Below the pieces are notes generated by a model. It was not told where the DNA came from, searched no databases, and saw only the letters and a program-made list of their open reading frames with translations. Of a DNA stretch of 64,000 nucleotides, positions 53,672-64,000 are shown piece after piece. The translations under genes were made by a program, and so were the position numbers. Every line of letters starts with the position of its first letter. Position 1 is the stretch's first letter. The DNA is from Zea mays. Lineage: Eukaryota > Streptophyta > Magnoliopsida > Poales > Poaceae. The stretch lies in the NCBI RefSeq assembly GCF_902167145.1, contig NC_050098.1:31986501-32050500 (forward strand). Direction: 5' to 3'.

Positions 53672-55352
53672 TGTCGGCGTTTCGAGACAGGGGGGTCCCT
53701 AAGCCGACGAGTGAGTGTGCTGCGTGCCCCAGCCCAGATGGGTCGAGCGCGTGGGCGAGCGCGGAGGGGGGAGAGGCGAGGCGGCCGGAGCCGAGCGTGA
53801 GAGAGGTGGAAGTCCCGCGGCCTTCGTGTTCGTCCCGCGCCCAGGTCGGGTGCGCTTGCAGTAGGGGGGTTACAAGCATCCACGCGGGTGAGGGAAGCGA
53901 GCGGCCCCAAGAGAGCGCCTGTCCCGTCCTCGGTCCCGCGCGGCCAACCTCCTCTGAGAAGGCCCTGGTCCTTCCTTTTATAGTCGTAAGGAGAGGATCC
54001 AGGTGTACAATGGGGATGTAGCAGAGTGCTACGTGTCTAGCGGAGGGAGAGCTAGCGCCCTAGGTACATGCCAATGTGGCAGCCGAAGAGATCTGGGCAC
54101 CCTGCTGGCGTGATGTCGTGGCTATCGGAGGTGCGGCGGAGCCTGATGGAGGGACAGTTGTTGGAGCGGTCGAGTCCCTGCTGACGTTGTCCTGCTGCCG
54201 TAAGAGAGCTGGGGGCCGCCGTCGTCATAGAGCTCGTGGAGCGCCATCATTGCCCCTCTGGCGGAGCTGGCCGGACGAGACGCCGGTCTTGTTCTCCGTG
54301 ACCCGAGTCGATTCGGGGTAGGGTGATGATGACGTCTCCTGTTGACGTGGCGGTCTGTGCTCTAGGCAGGGCGACGTGGGGTTTCCTCCGAAGCCGAGGT
54401 TGAGTCTTGCCTTCAGTTGCCGTGGCCGAGCCCGAGCCAAGGGGTCGGGCGAGGTGGAGGTCGTTCGGCCGAGGCCAGGGCGGAGTCCGAGCCCTGGGGT
54501 CGGGCGGAGCGGAGTTCGTCGTCTTCCGGGTCTTAGCCCGAGTCCGAGCCCTGGGGTCGGGCGGAGCGGAGTTCGCCGTCTTCCGGGTCTTAGCCCGAGT
54601 CCGAGCCCTGGGGTCGGGCGGAGCGGAGTTCGCCGTCTTCCGGGTCTTAGCCCGAGTCCGAGCCCTGGGGTCGGGCGGAGCGGAGTTCGCCGTCTTCCGG
54701 GTCTTAGCCCGAGTCCGAGCCCTGGGGTCGGGCGGAGCGGAGTTCGCCGTCTTCCGGGTCTTAGCCCGAGTCCGAGCCCTGGGGTCGGGCGGAGCGGAGT
54801 TCGCCGTCTTCCGGGTCTTAGCCCGAGTCCGAGCCCTGGGGTCGGGTGGAGAGGAGTTCGTCGTGGCGCCCTTGGCAAGGCCTGATTGCCTGTCAGACTC
54901 ACTCTGTCGAGTGGCACTGCAGTCGGAGTGGCGCAGGCGGCGCTGTCCTTCTGTCAGACTGGCTAGTGGGGCGGTGGAGTGACGGCGGTCACCTCGGCTC
55001 TGCCGGGGGCGCGTGTCAGGATAGAGGTGTCAGGCCACCTTTGCGTTAAATGCCCCTGCAGTTTGGTCAGTCTGTGTGGTGATTTAGTCAAGGTTGCTTC
55101 TGAGCGAAGCCAAGACCTTGGGCAAGCCGGTGACGTGTCCGCCATAAAAAGGGGGCCTCGGGCGAGACGGAAGTCTCTCGAGGTCGGCTGCCTTCGGCCG
55201 AGGCTAGGCTCGGGTGAAGCGTGATCGAGTCACTCGTGTGGACTGATCCCTGACTTAATCGTGCCCATCAGGCCTTTGCAGCTTTATGCTGATGGGGGTT
55301 ACCAGCTGAGAATTAGGCGTCTTGAGGGTACCCCTAATTATGGTCCCCGACA
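53672..55352 (-). repeat. 3' LTR (1681 bp) of the Tat element
   Basis: Inverted ends TGTCGG and CCGACA. A - strand TATA box CTATAAAAGG at 53974-53983 divides U3 (right) from R-U5 (left). U3 contains the 57-bp tandem array. The polypurine tract follows on its right. Confidence 0.88.
54484..54880. repeat. 57-bp tandem repeat, about seven copies
   Basis: Units starting AGTCCGAGCCCTGGGG occur at 54484, 54541, 54598, 54655, 54712, 54769 and 54826. The central ones are identical and the outer ones diverge. As 57 is 3 x 19, several frames on both strands stay open and give false 19-residue repeat proteins. Confidence 0.95.
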
Positions 55353-55369
55353 GTAGCCCCCGAGCCTCG
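55353..55369 (-). promoter_or_regulatory. polypurine tract of the Tat element
   Basis: On the - strand GAGGCTCGGGGGCTAC lies directly before the LTR start TGTCGGGG. Confidence 0.75.
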
Positions 55370-57138
55370 AAGGGAGTGTTAGCACTCGCTTGGAGGCTTT
55401 TGTCGCACTTTTTTGCAAGGGGACCAGCCTTTCTCGGTTGCATTTCGTTCCAGTGGGTGCGCGCGAGCGCACCCGCCGGGTGTAGCCCCCGAGGCCTCGG
55501 AGGAGTGGTTACACTCCTTCGAGGTCTTAATGCTTCGCTTTACGCTTCGGCTGGTCTGGTCGTTCCCTCATGCGAACTGGCCGTAGCCCGGGTGCACGGT
55601 CGGGGCCCAAGCTCTCGGGCTGGTATGTTGACGCTGTCAACGATTTGGCCGGAGCCGGTTTTTGCGAGAGCAGCCCCCGAGCCTCTGCACAGGGCGAGAG
55701 GACGATCAGGGACAGACTCGGCTTTTTTACATACGCCCCTACGTCGCCTTTCCGCAAGGAGGAGGGGGGGAGCGCGCCATGTTACCCTCGATGGGCACCG
55801 AACATGGTGTCTCCGGTGAGCTGCAAGCGGGTAATCCGAGTGGACGTCCGTGCCCCGTTCGTTGGGGGTCGGCTAGGGGCCCAGAGGCACGCCCAAAAGT
55901 ACCTGCGGGTGATTTGCCGGACCCGGTCCCCTGGCGACGGGGTCCGAGGGCTCGATGCCTCCCTCCGATGGGATTCCGTTACAAGATCGTTCCCGCTGGT
56001 CTCGGAAATGTCCTAGGGTACCTCGGGAGCGCAGCCCGAGCCTTGGTTATGTATCGAACGTACCCCTGGTCATCCCTCGCTCGGTGTCTGAGGCGACTGT
56101 GAACCCTTCGGGGGCCAGCCTTCGAACCCCTGATCAGTAATGGGCGCGGAGCCCGAGTAGCCTGAGGCGGCCATGGAGCCCTTCAGGGGGCTGGCCTTCG
56201 AACCCCTGACCAGTAGTGGGTGTCGGGCCCACGCGATCTGAGGCGGCTGTTGAACCCTTGGGGGGCCAGCCTTCGAACCCCTGATCAGTAACGGGGGGCT
56301 TGGAGCCCGGTTCCTTCGCGGAGAAGGATCCCTTTCGGGGTATCCTCCTTCCCCGGTCCCTGTTGCAAGAGATAGAGAAAGAGGAAAACGGAAAAGGATA
56401 CGAAATCGGACGACGTGGCGTACCTTTTCTGAAGCGGTTATTACGGCGAAGGTGAAGCGTCGCGCGCTCCTCCTACCAGAGGCGCCGTGTGTCCCGCCGC
56501 GGAGTTAATGCGACGGGGCGAGTGGTTGGCGGGGCGGCCGTTGCGCGCGGGTGATCCGTTCGAGGAACGGGTCACGGGTGCATCGTCTCCACGCCGTGAG
56601 AGGAGGCTCTCTTGCTGTCTCAGGATGGGACGTGAGCCTGGCTGACGACGTGACCGCTGCGCCCGCCCGCCTGCCACCGCCATTACTGCCGGCCCACTTT
56701 CGGTCGCTTTGACCGACGCGCCAGTCTGGCGCTGTTGGGTCGCCTCGAGTCGTGGCATAGGCTTCGCAACCGAAGAGGCGCGATGGTGGCGCAAGTGGCG
56801 GTGCGGTTGCTTGCATGCAGCAACTGGCGTGCCGGTTGCTCGACACGTGGGCCTGGGTTCCAAGCTGGCGTGTCAGAAGTTGGAGAAGCGCGTCCATCTG
56901 GCGCGGTTGCATGCCGCCTGCATGGCTGCCCGCCCCTTCTGCCCGTTGGTCTGGGCGAAAATGGGGGGTCGCATGTAACCGCTGGACGGTCGTACGCACC
57001 ATGCGCGGCGGTTTGGCTTCTTCTGCCCTGAGCCGGCTTGCATGACATGCGGGACCCAGCCCCCGAGTCGCAGGGGAGGGCCTTGGAGCGTGTTGGAGAA
57101 GACTCGGCCCGCGGCGCCTGGGGGCGCACGTAGGGGGA
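55370..57138 (-). other. 3' non-coding region of the Tat element, part 1
   Basis: GC-rich, with GCCCCCGAG and TTCGAACCCCTGA motifs repeated. Contains a three-copy ~75-bp repeat at 56088-56310. Several overlapping frames are open on both strands because of composition; none shows a domain. Confidence 0.5.
56088..56310. repeat. three copies of a ~75-bp repeat
   Basis: Copies begin CTGAGGCG at 56088, 56162 and 56238 and contain GCCAGCCTTCGAACCCCTGA(T/C)CAGTA. Confidence 0.85.
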
Positions 57139-57178
57139 GTTGCCTTTAAAAGGAGGGAGGCTCCTTTCGTAAGGCAAC
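57139..57178 (+). promoter_or_regulatory. compound hairpin with a TATA-like core, before a + strand ATG
   Basis: GTTGCCTT (57139) pairs with AAGGCAAC (to 57178); inside it AAAGGAG pairs with CTCCTTT around GGAGG. The sequence CTTTAAAAGG lies in its left half. The ATG at 57180 follows one base later. Confidence 0.6.
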
Positions 57179-57179
57179 C

Positions 57180-58300
57180 ATGTCTTCTTCCTCCCTTAAG
57201 CGCCGGGTCTTCCCGTCTTCCAAGCCCCCGGATGGGGGATATCCGCCGCCTTTCCGCCTCCTCGTTGGAGGAACGCAACTCCATGGGAGTTGGTACCTCT
57301 CAGCCATCGTTCGGCTTCAAGGATTTTCATCAGCCGGCCCGGCCGTACCCCCATGCCGACGATCACCCAGGATGGTGACCGCCGGTTTCTAGGTGGGGAA
57401 GAGCAAGCCAGGCTGCGATCTTGGTCCCACCCTCAGCTTCAAGGATGTTCATCATCCCCGCTGGGGCGGGAGCCATGCTGAGCCGGCGCTCTACCTTCCG
57501 CGCGGGTCCGCGGGTCGCCCCTTCCCACGGCGTTTGGGGGTGGAGGCGCTCGCTGGCCCTGCGGACGGCGCGGACTTCGATAACGAGGGGCTGAACGACG
57601 GCGGGCGTCGTCACCTCCAGCGTGTCGGAGTCGTCGGCCGGGCTTCCGGCGGCCCCTCCTGCCGGAGGGTGGCTGCCGCATCGTGTGCATAGGAGGACCA
57701 CCCAGGATTCCGCGCGCCGTTAGGGCGGCGTTCGTGTTCTGGGGTGGTCCTGCTTTTGCACTGGGACGGCGCCCTTGCACAGTGGCCGGCGCCCCCACTC
57801 GTCCGGGAGGATTTGAGTGGGGATCTGCCGGGGGGCTGGCGTCCCCTGCCATCGGCGCCGGTGCGGAGGCGGCTCGAGAAGTCCTCGTCACCGACGGGAT
57901 CACTGCCACCGCCCGTGCCCCGGGCCACCGCGCCGGCGTGCTTGTCCTCGCCCCTCGAGCGTCGGCGGGGGCGGGGACAAGATCGCAGCAGCGCCGACCC
58001 ACTGTTGCCGTAGTCAGGACGGGCGGCGGCGAGCCGGCCATCGGTCTTCTGTGGCTCCGCAGGCCTTCCCCATGGAGTGGGGTCGTTCGTACCTGCGGAG
58101 GGGGGAACCGGAGTTCCGTTGGTAGTGGCATCTCGTATGCCAGTGTGTTCGTTCATTGTGGCTGTCGAGGCCTGAACGTGTATGTAATTTCGGCACGGAG
58201 CCGTGTTTTTTCCTCATTTCCGAGCACTAAGTCTCGCCTGTTTGATTATTTGAACCGCTTTACCAAGCATGAGTTGCCCCTGTGTCAAGGTGACGGGTGA
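57180..58300 (+). other. possible antisense transcription unit of the Tat element
   Basis: A + strand frame starts at 57180 and ends at 57392. Further + strand frames (57393-57692 and 57683-58300) continue it in other frames, so a product would need splicing or the frames are decayed. The phrase TTCAAGGAT(T/G)TTCATCA occurs twice (57317 and 57439), suggesting a local duplication. No domain is recognised, and unlike the antisense ORF at 50163-51782 there is no gypsy-type transposon domain. Low confidence that it is a gene. Confidence 0.3.
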
Positions 58301-59175
58301 GGTATCCGTATCCCGGAGGCGTAGGAATCCCTCGGCCCGTTTGGCCTTGTTATGTGAGGCTCCTCTAGCTTAGTTGAAGAGACCCCTCGGCCGCCCTTTG
58401 GTGGATCGAGGCCGGGGGTAGCGATATCAGTATGAACAGAGGCGGAGTTGACTCGAGAATGGGAACCTGGTTGGCCGGAGCCTAGCCGTGTTGCCCGTCA
58501 GCGGAGCCGACGCCCAAGTCGGTCAGTCGAGGCCTCGGATCGGGCTAGCGCCCTTGGAAGCCGGTTGCCCGAGGCCTCAGGGGTAACCGGTTGAGCCGCC
58601 TGCTCGGGCCGGATTCCTGGAGGAGCCCCTGGACCTCGGCGCCGCCCGAGGCTGGGTCGGGCTTTGCTGAAGACGTCGTCGATGCCGAGGGTGCTATGGC
58701 TCCCTTCGGCGTGAAGACCCGAGCCTGCAGGATCAGATCATCTTGTAGCGTGCGCTTTCTGCGGCCGCCGAGGCCAGAAGAACACGCCCTCGCCCCGCTT
58801 GCGAAGCTGCGTCTTTTTTCCTCCTGTTTCGAGCATCTGGACTTCGTCGGTAACAGGGATGTTTGTGTGAGCGAGAGTTGCTTTTCGCGGAAGGGACGAG
58901 TGAGGTATCCGTATCCCAGAGGCGTGGGAATCCCTCGGCTCGGTCGGCCTTGCTGCTTACGCGTACTTTCACCCGTCCATGAGGCCCTGTCCCCGACTTA
59001 GTCGAGAAAGCTTGAAGGACTGCTTCGGCAGGAGAGCTTCCGAACGTGATGACTCGTTTGGTCCACGGAGTCGCTTTATCCGAGCGCAAGTTACTTATCG
59101 CAGAAGGGGACGAGTGAGGTATCCGTATCCCGGAGGCGTAGGAGTCCCTCGGCTCGGTCAGCCTTGGCTGCTTAC
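58290..59175. repeat. three dispersed copies of an ~80-bp repeat
   Basis: TGAGGTATCCGTATCCC(G/A)GAGGC begins at about 58300, 58899 and 59115, each followed by GT(A/G)GGA(A/G)TCCCTCGGC and CGGCCTTG-like sequence. The intervening DNA to 59397 is non-coding 3' region of the element. Confidence 0.85.
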
Positions 59176-59397
59176 GTGTACCTCGTCGTTTCCAGGATCC
59201 GCTTTCCGAAGTAGTCAAGAAGCACGAAAGAAATCCTGCTAAAAAGAGATCCTTTTTCGAGGAAAAATTCGACGCAGAGGGGGTCTCCCCCCTTTTAGCC
59301 CCCGAGGGAGGGTCGGGCTTTGCCGAGGCTAGGCCGACCCTTCCTTGACGACTAAACTTTGCGTAGGTGCGAGGTATATGAACAACTTGGAAACATC

Positions 59398-62300
59398 TTA
59401 AGGGTAGAAGCGACGTAGCTGTTTGATGTTCCAAGCGTTGCCGTAGATCTCGCCTTGATTGTTGGCCAGCTTGTATGTTCCGGGCTTCAGAACTTTGGCG
59501 ACGACGAATGGCCCTTCCCAGGGGGGCGTGAGCTTGTGCCTCCCTCGGGCATCTTGTCGCAGCCGAAGCACCAGGTCGCCCACCTGGAGTTCTCGGGACC
59601 GGACCCCTCGGGCGTGGTAGCGTCGCAGGGACTGTTGGTACCGCGCCGAGTGTAGTAAGGCCCTGTCCCGAGCTTCCTCCAGCTGGTCCAGCGATTCCTC
59701 TCGGCTAGCTTGGTTGCTTTGTTCGGTGTAGGCCCTCGCCCTCGGGGAGCCGTATTCCAGGTCAGTGGGCAAGACAGCTTCAGCCCCGTAGACCAGGAAA
59801 AACGGCGTGAAGCCCGTGGCACGACTCGGCGTCGTCCTTAGGCTCCAGACCACCGAGGGGAGTTCCTTCATCCATCGCCTGCCGAACTTGTTGAGGTCGT
59901 TATAGATCCGAGGCTTGAGCCCTTGTAGAATCATGCCGTTGGCACGCTCTACCTGCCCATTCGACATGGGATGAGCCACGGCGGCCTAGTCCACCCGGAT
60001 ATGGTGATCTTCGCAAAAATCCAAGAATTTTTTGCCGGTGAACTGGGTGCCATTGTCGGTGATGATAGAGTTTGGGACCCCGAAGCGATGGATGATGTTG
60101 GTGAAGAATGCCACCGCCTGCTCGGACCTGATGCTGTTCAGAGGTCGGACCTCGATCCACTTGGAGAATTTGTCGATGGCGACCAGCAGGTGCGTGTAGC
60201 CCCCGGGCGCCTTCTGCAAGGGGCCGACGAGGTCCAGACCCCATACAGCGAAGGGCCAGGTGATGGGTATTGTCTGCAGAGCCTGAGCGGGCAGGTGTGT
60301 CCGCTTCGCATAGAATTGGCACCCTTCGCAGGTGCGGACAATTCTAGTGGCGTCAGCCACCGCCGTTGGCCAGTAGAAGCCTTGCCGGAAAGCATTTCCA
60401 ACAAGGGCTCGGGGTGCTGCGTGGTGGCCGCAAGCCCCCGAGTGTACTTCTTGCAGCAGTTCCCGACCTTCGGCGATGGAGATGCATCGCTGGAGGATGC
60501 CCGAGGGGCTGCGATGGTAGAGCTCCTCTTTGTCGCCCAGCAAGACGAATGACTTGGCGCGTCGCGCTACCCGCCGAGCCTCGACTTGGTCGAGGGGTAG
60601 CTCTCCTCGACGGAGATATTGCAGGTACGGGGCCTGCCAATCTTGGTCTGGCGTGGCCCCGCTCTGCTCTTCCTCGATGTTCAATGCCCCGCCCTTGGGG
60701 GCCGAGGGTACCTCGGGCTGAGCCGAGGGTACCTCGGGCCGAGCCGAGGTTACCTCGGGCTGAGCCGAGGGTACCTCGGGCTCGGGCGCGTCGTCGAGCT
60801 TGACGGAGGGTTGATGCAGGTCCCGGGAGAAGACGTCCGGGGGGACTGTCGTTCGCCCCGAGGCTATCTTTGCCAGCTCGTCTGCGGTTTCGTTGTAGCG
60901 CCGAGCGATGTGGTTGAGCTCGAGCCCGAAGAACTTGTCTTCCAGGCGCCGAACCTCGTCGCAGTAGGCCTCCATCTTCGGGTCGCGGCTGTGGGAGTTC
61001 TTCATGACTTGGTCGATGACGAGCTGCGAATCACCGCGGGCGCCGAGGCGTCTGACCCCTAGCTCGATGGTGATCTGCAATCCGTTGACCAGAGCTTCGT
61101 ACTCGGCCACATTGTTGGACGCCAGGAAGTGGAGGCGCAGCACGTAGCGCAAGTGCTTTCCGAGGGGCGAGATGAAGAGCAGGCCCGCACCGGCCCCCGT
61201 CTTCATCAGCGACCCGTCGAAAAACGTGGTCCAGAGCTCCGGTTGGATCGGAGTCGTTGGTAGTTGTGTATCGACCCATTCGGCCATGAAATCCGCCAAC
61301 ACTTGGGACTTGATGGCCTTCCGAGGGGCGAACGAGATCGTTTCGCCCATGATCTCCACCGCCCACTTTGCGATTCTGCCCGAGGCCTCTCGGCACCGGA
61401 TGATCTCCCCCAGGGGGAAGGATGACACCACAGTCACCGGATGGGACTCGAAGTAGTGTCGTAGCTTCCGCCTTGTCAGGATCACAGCGTACAGCAGCTT
61501 TTGAACTTGTGGGTAGCGGATCTTGGTCTCGGACAGCACTTCGCTGATGAAGTAGACCGGTCTCTGAACGGGCAATGTATGCCCTTCCTCCTGCCTCTCG
61601 ACCACAATCGCGGCGCTAACCACCTGAGTGGTCGCGGCAACGTAGACCAAGAGGACTTCTCCGTCCGCCGGCGGCACCAAGACCGGCGCCTTTGTAAGGA
61701 GTGCCTTCAGGTTGTCGAGGGCTTCCTCGGCCTCAGGGGTCCAAGCGAAACATTCGGCCTTCCTTAAGAGGCGGTACAGAGGCAGACCTCTTTCGCCGAG
61801 GCGTGAGATGAAGCGGCTCAGGGCCGCGAGGCATCCCATGACCCTCTGTACCCCTTTTAAGTCCTTGATGGGTCCCATGCTGGTGATGGCCGCGATCTTC
61901 TCCGGGTTGGCCTCGATGCCTCGCTCGGAGACGATGAAACCTAGGAGCATGCCTCGGGGCACCCCAAAGACACACTTCTCAGGATTAAGCTTGACTCCCT
62001 TCGCCTTGAGACACCGGAATGTCACTTCAAGGTCGGAGAGGAGGTCGGAAGCCTTCCGAGTCTTGACGACGATGTCATCGACGTAGGCCTCGACCGTGCG
62101 ACCGATGTGTTCGCCGAACACATGGTTCATGCACCGCTGGTACGTCGCACCTGCATTCCTCAAGCCGAACGGCATGGTGACATAGCAGTACATGCCGAAC
62201 GGCGTGATGAAAGAAGTCGCGAGCTGGTCGGACTCTTTCATTCGGATCTGGTGATACCCTGAGTAGGCATCGAGGAAGGACAGGGTTTCGCACCCAGCAG

Positions 62301-64000
62301 TGGAATCCACGATTTGGTCGATGCGAGGCAGAGGGTAGGGAACCTTCGGACATGCTTTGTTGAGACCAGTGTAGTCTACACACATCCGCCATTTCCCCCC
62401 TTTCTTCCTCACAAGCATAGGGTTGGCAAGCCATTCGGGATGGAATACCTCTTTGATGAACCCTGCCGCCATTAGCTTGTGGATCTCTTCGCCAATCGCT
62501 CTGCGCTTCTCCTCGTCGAATCGGCGCAGAGGCTGTCTGACGGGTCGGGCTCCGACCCGAATATCCAGCGAGTGCTCGGCGACATCCCTCGGTATGCCGG
62601 GCATGTCCGAGGGACTCCACGCAAAGACGTCGGCGTTCGCGCGGAGAAAGTCGACGAGCACTGCTTCCTATTTGGGGTCGAGCCCGGAGCCGATCCGGAT
62701 CTGCTTGGTGGTGTCGCCACTGGGGTCGAGGGGGACGGCCTTGACCGTCTCCGCTGGCTCGAAGTTGCCGGCATGGCGCTTCACGTCTGGGACCTCCTTG
62801 GAGAGGTTCTCCAGGTCGGCGATGAGGGCCTCGGACTCGGCGAGGGCCTCGGCGTACTCCACGCACTCCACGTCGCATTCGAACGCGTGTTTGTACGTGG
62901 GGCCGACAGTGATGACCCCGTTGGGGCCCGGCATCTTGAGCTTCAGGTAGGTGTAGTTGGGGACGGCCATGAACTTCGTGTAGCATGGCCTCCCTAGCAC
63001 GGCGTGGTAGGTTCCTCGGAACCCGACCACTTCGAACGTCAGGGTCTCCCTTCGGAAGTTGGAGGGTGTCCCGAAGCAGACTGGGAGGTCGAGTCGCCCG
63101 AGGGGCTGGACGCGCTTCCCAGGGATGATCCCGTGGAAGGGCGCAGCGCCTGCTCGGACGGAGGACGGATCGACGCGCAGGAGCTTGAGGGTCTCGGCGT
63201 AGATGATGTTGAGGCAGCTGCCCCCGTCCATCAGGACCTTGGTGAGCCTGACATCGCCGACAACGGGGTCGACGACAAGTGGGTATTTCCCCGGGCTTGG
63301 CACATGGTCGGGGTGGTCGGCCCGGTCGAAAGTGATGGGCTTGTCGGACCAGTCTAGGTAGACTGGCGCCGCCACCTTCACCGAGCAGACCTCCCGGCGC
63401 TCTTGCTTGCGGTGCCGAGCCGAGGTACTCGCCGCATGCCCTCCATAGATCATGTAGCAGTCGCGGACCTCGGGGAACCCCCCTGCCGGGTGATCTTCGT
63501 TCTTGTCGTCGTCGTGGGCCCTGCCACCCTCGGCGGGTGGCCCGGCCCTGTGGAAATGACGCCGAAGCATAACGCACTCCTCGAGGGTGTGCTTGACGGG
63601 CCCCTGATGGTAGGGGCACGGCTCCTTGAGCATCTTGTCGAAGAGGTTTGCACCTCCGGGGGGCTTCCGAGGGTTCTTATACTCGGCGGCGGCGACAAGG
63701 TCCGCGTCGGCGGCGTCGCGTTTCGATTGCGACTTCTTCTTGCCTTTCTTCTTGGCGCCGCGCGGAGCAGACGCCTCGGGGGCTTCTTCCGATGGGCGGC
63801 CCTGGGGCTGCTTGTCCTTTCAGAAGATAGCCTCGACTGCCTCCTGGCCAGAGGCGAATTTGGTGGCGATGTCCATCAGCTCGCTCGCCCTGGTGGGGGT
63901 TTTGCGACCCAGCTTGCTCACCAGGTCGCGGCAAGTGGTGCCGGCGAGGAACGCGCCGATGACATCCGAGTCGGTGATGTTGGGCAGCTCGGTGCGCTGC
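59398..64000 (-). pseudogene. gag-pol of the Tat element, three nonsense codons, start outside the window
   Basis: A single - strand frame runs from beyond 64000 to the TAA at 59400-59398. In order: end of gag with a zinc-finger-like CPYHQGPVKHTLEEC (~63620), protease with LMDGGSCLN (~63225), reverse transcriptase with YVDD (~62080), a native RNase H lacking its first Asp (VYVAAT), and an archaeal-type RNase H (TFFDGSLM ~61220, NNVAEYEAL, GDSQ). The integrase has HHCC and D, D, E motifs (GLDLVGP, TDNGTQF, ERANG), and the C-terminal tail ends LRRFYP. Nonsense codons: TGA at 63822-63820, TAG at 62670-62668 (before RT) and TAG at 59988-59986 (inside the integrase core). All fit single C:G to T:A changes. 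No frameshift is seen. DGGS in place of DTGS is common in Tat proteases. Confidence 0.93.

Larger units (their letters stand above)
53672..64000 (-). mobile_element. Tat-lineage Ty3/gypsy element, 5' end outside the window
   Basis: Read on the - strand: gag-pol from beyond 64000 down to 59398, a long 3' non-coding region (59397-55353) and the 3' LTR (55352-53672). LTR ends TGTCGGGGACCATAATTAGG...CGCCGACA recall the maize cinful-zeon/flip type, but I cannot settle the family. Protease DGGS, dual RNase H and no chromodomain place it in the Tat lineage. Confidence 0.9.

Noticed and set aside
54484..54880. CRISPR-like or repeat-protein reading of the 57-bp array
   Set aside because: The units are contiguous without variable spacers, and the frames are open on several strands only because the period is divisible by three.
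54225..54917. 230-codon frame with 19-residue repeats
   Set aside because: It is the LTR tandem array read through; no start context or second LTR evidence of coding.
56441..58131. Overlapping 140-260-codon frames on the - strand
   Set aside because: Very GC-rich, mutually overlapping, Arg/Pro/Ala-rich and without any retroelement domain; they lie between pol and the LTR.

Overview
The window is a stretch of a large, repeat-rich grass nuclear genome, most likely Zea (maize or teosinte). The evidence is a pile of nested LTR retrotransposons of grass lineages: a Tekay-type chromovirus, Sireviruses with CACCGGACAGTCCGGTG palindromes in their LTRs, and Tat-type gypsy elements with antisense genes. 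There is also a CACTA transposon with TTTGCCGAGTG subterminal repeats, many TAA-flanked MITEs, and one intron-containing plant gene. Nothing looks bacterial, organellar or CRISPR-like.

Layout. 1-11007: a young chromovirus on the + strand (its 5' LTR enters from the left), with an extra ORF upstream of gag and a gag-pol-chromodomain polyprotein broken by two TGA codons. It sits inside a Sirevirus LTR piece (11008-11547), which in turn sits in a decayed, pol-deleted Tat element on the - strand (11548-16340). 16346-24945: a CACTA element with perfect ATG target duplications, a frameshifted TNPD-type transposase and a second, multi-exon gene that is also broken. 25590-28740: the only convincing host gene, a four-exon EULS3-type (Euonymus-lectin-like) lectin gene on the - strand, with a tRNA-derived SINE in intron 2 and a stop codon split by intron 3. 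28800-44200: the upstream region of this gene, expanded by five TAA/TTA-flanked MITEs and by a very young Sirevirus (30348-39812, TSD TTTGG, LTRs with no difference seen). Parts of this upstream region occur a second time at 43132-44190 without those insertions, so it appears to be a tandem duplication.

44227-53307: a TIR-bearing repeat split by a Grande-like Tat element (44687-52830, TSD ATATT) that has lost gag, keeps a damaged pol, and carries a 539-codon gene on the opposite strand with its own TATA box. 53672-64000: the 3' part of another Tat element on the - strand. It has a 1681-bp LTR holding a 57-bp tandem array, a long 3' non-coding region with several repeat families and a + strand promoter-like hairpin, and a gag-pol frame with three nonsense codons that runs off the right edge.

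The elements are independent and form no pathway. The genes that matter to the host are the lectin gene and its upstream region. The points most worth following up are the duplicated lectin upstream region, the dsRNA-binding-like extra ORF of the chromovirus with splice-acceptor-like sequences at the gag and extra-ORF starts, the antisense genes of the Tat elements, and the 345-bp inverted repeat in the CACTA element.
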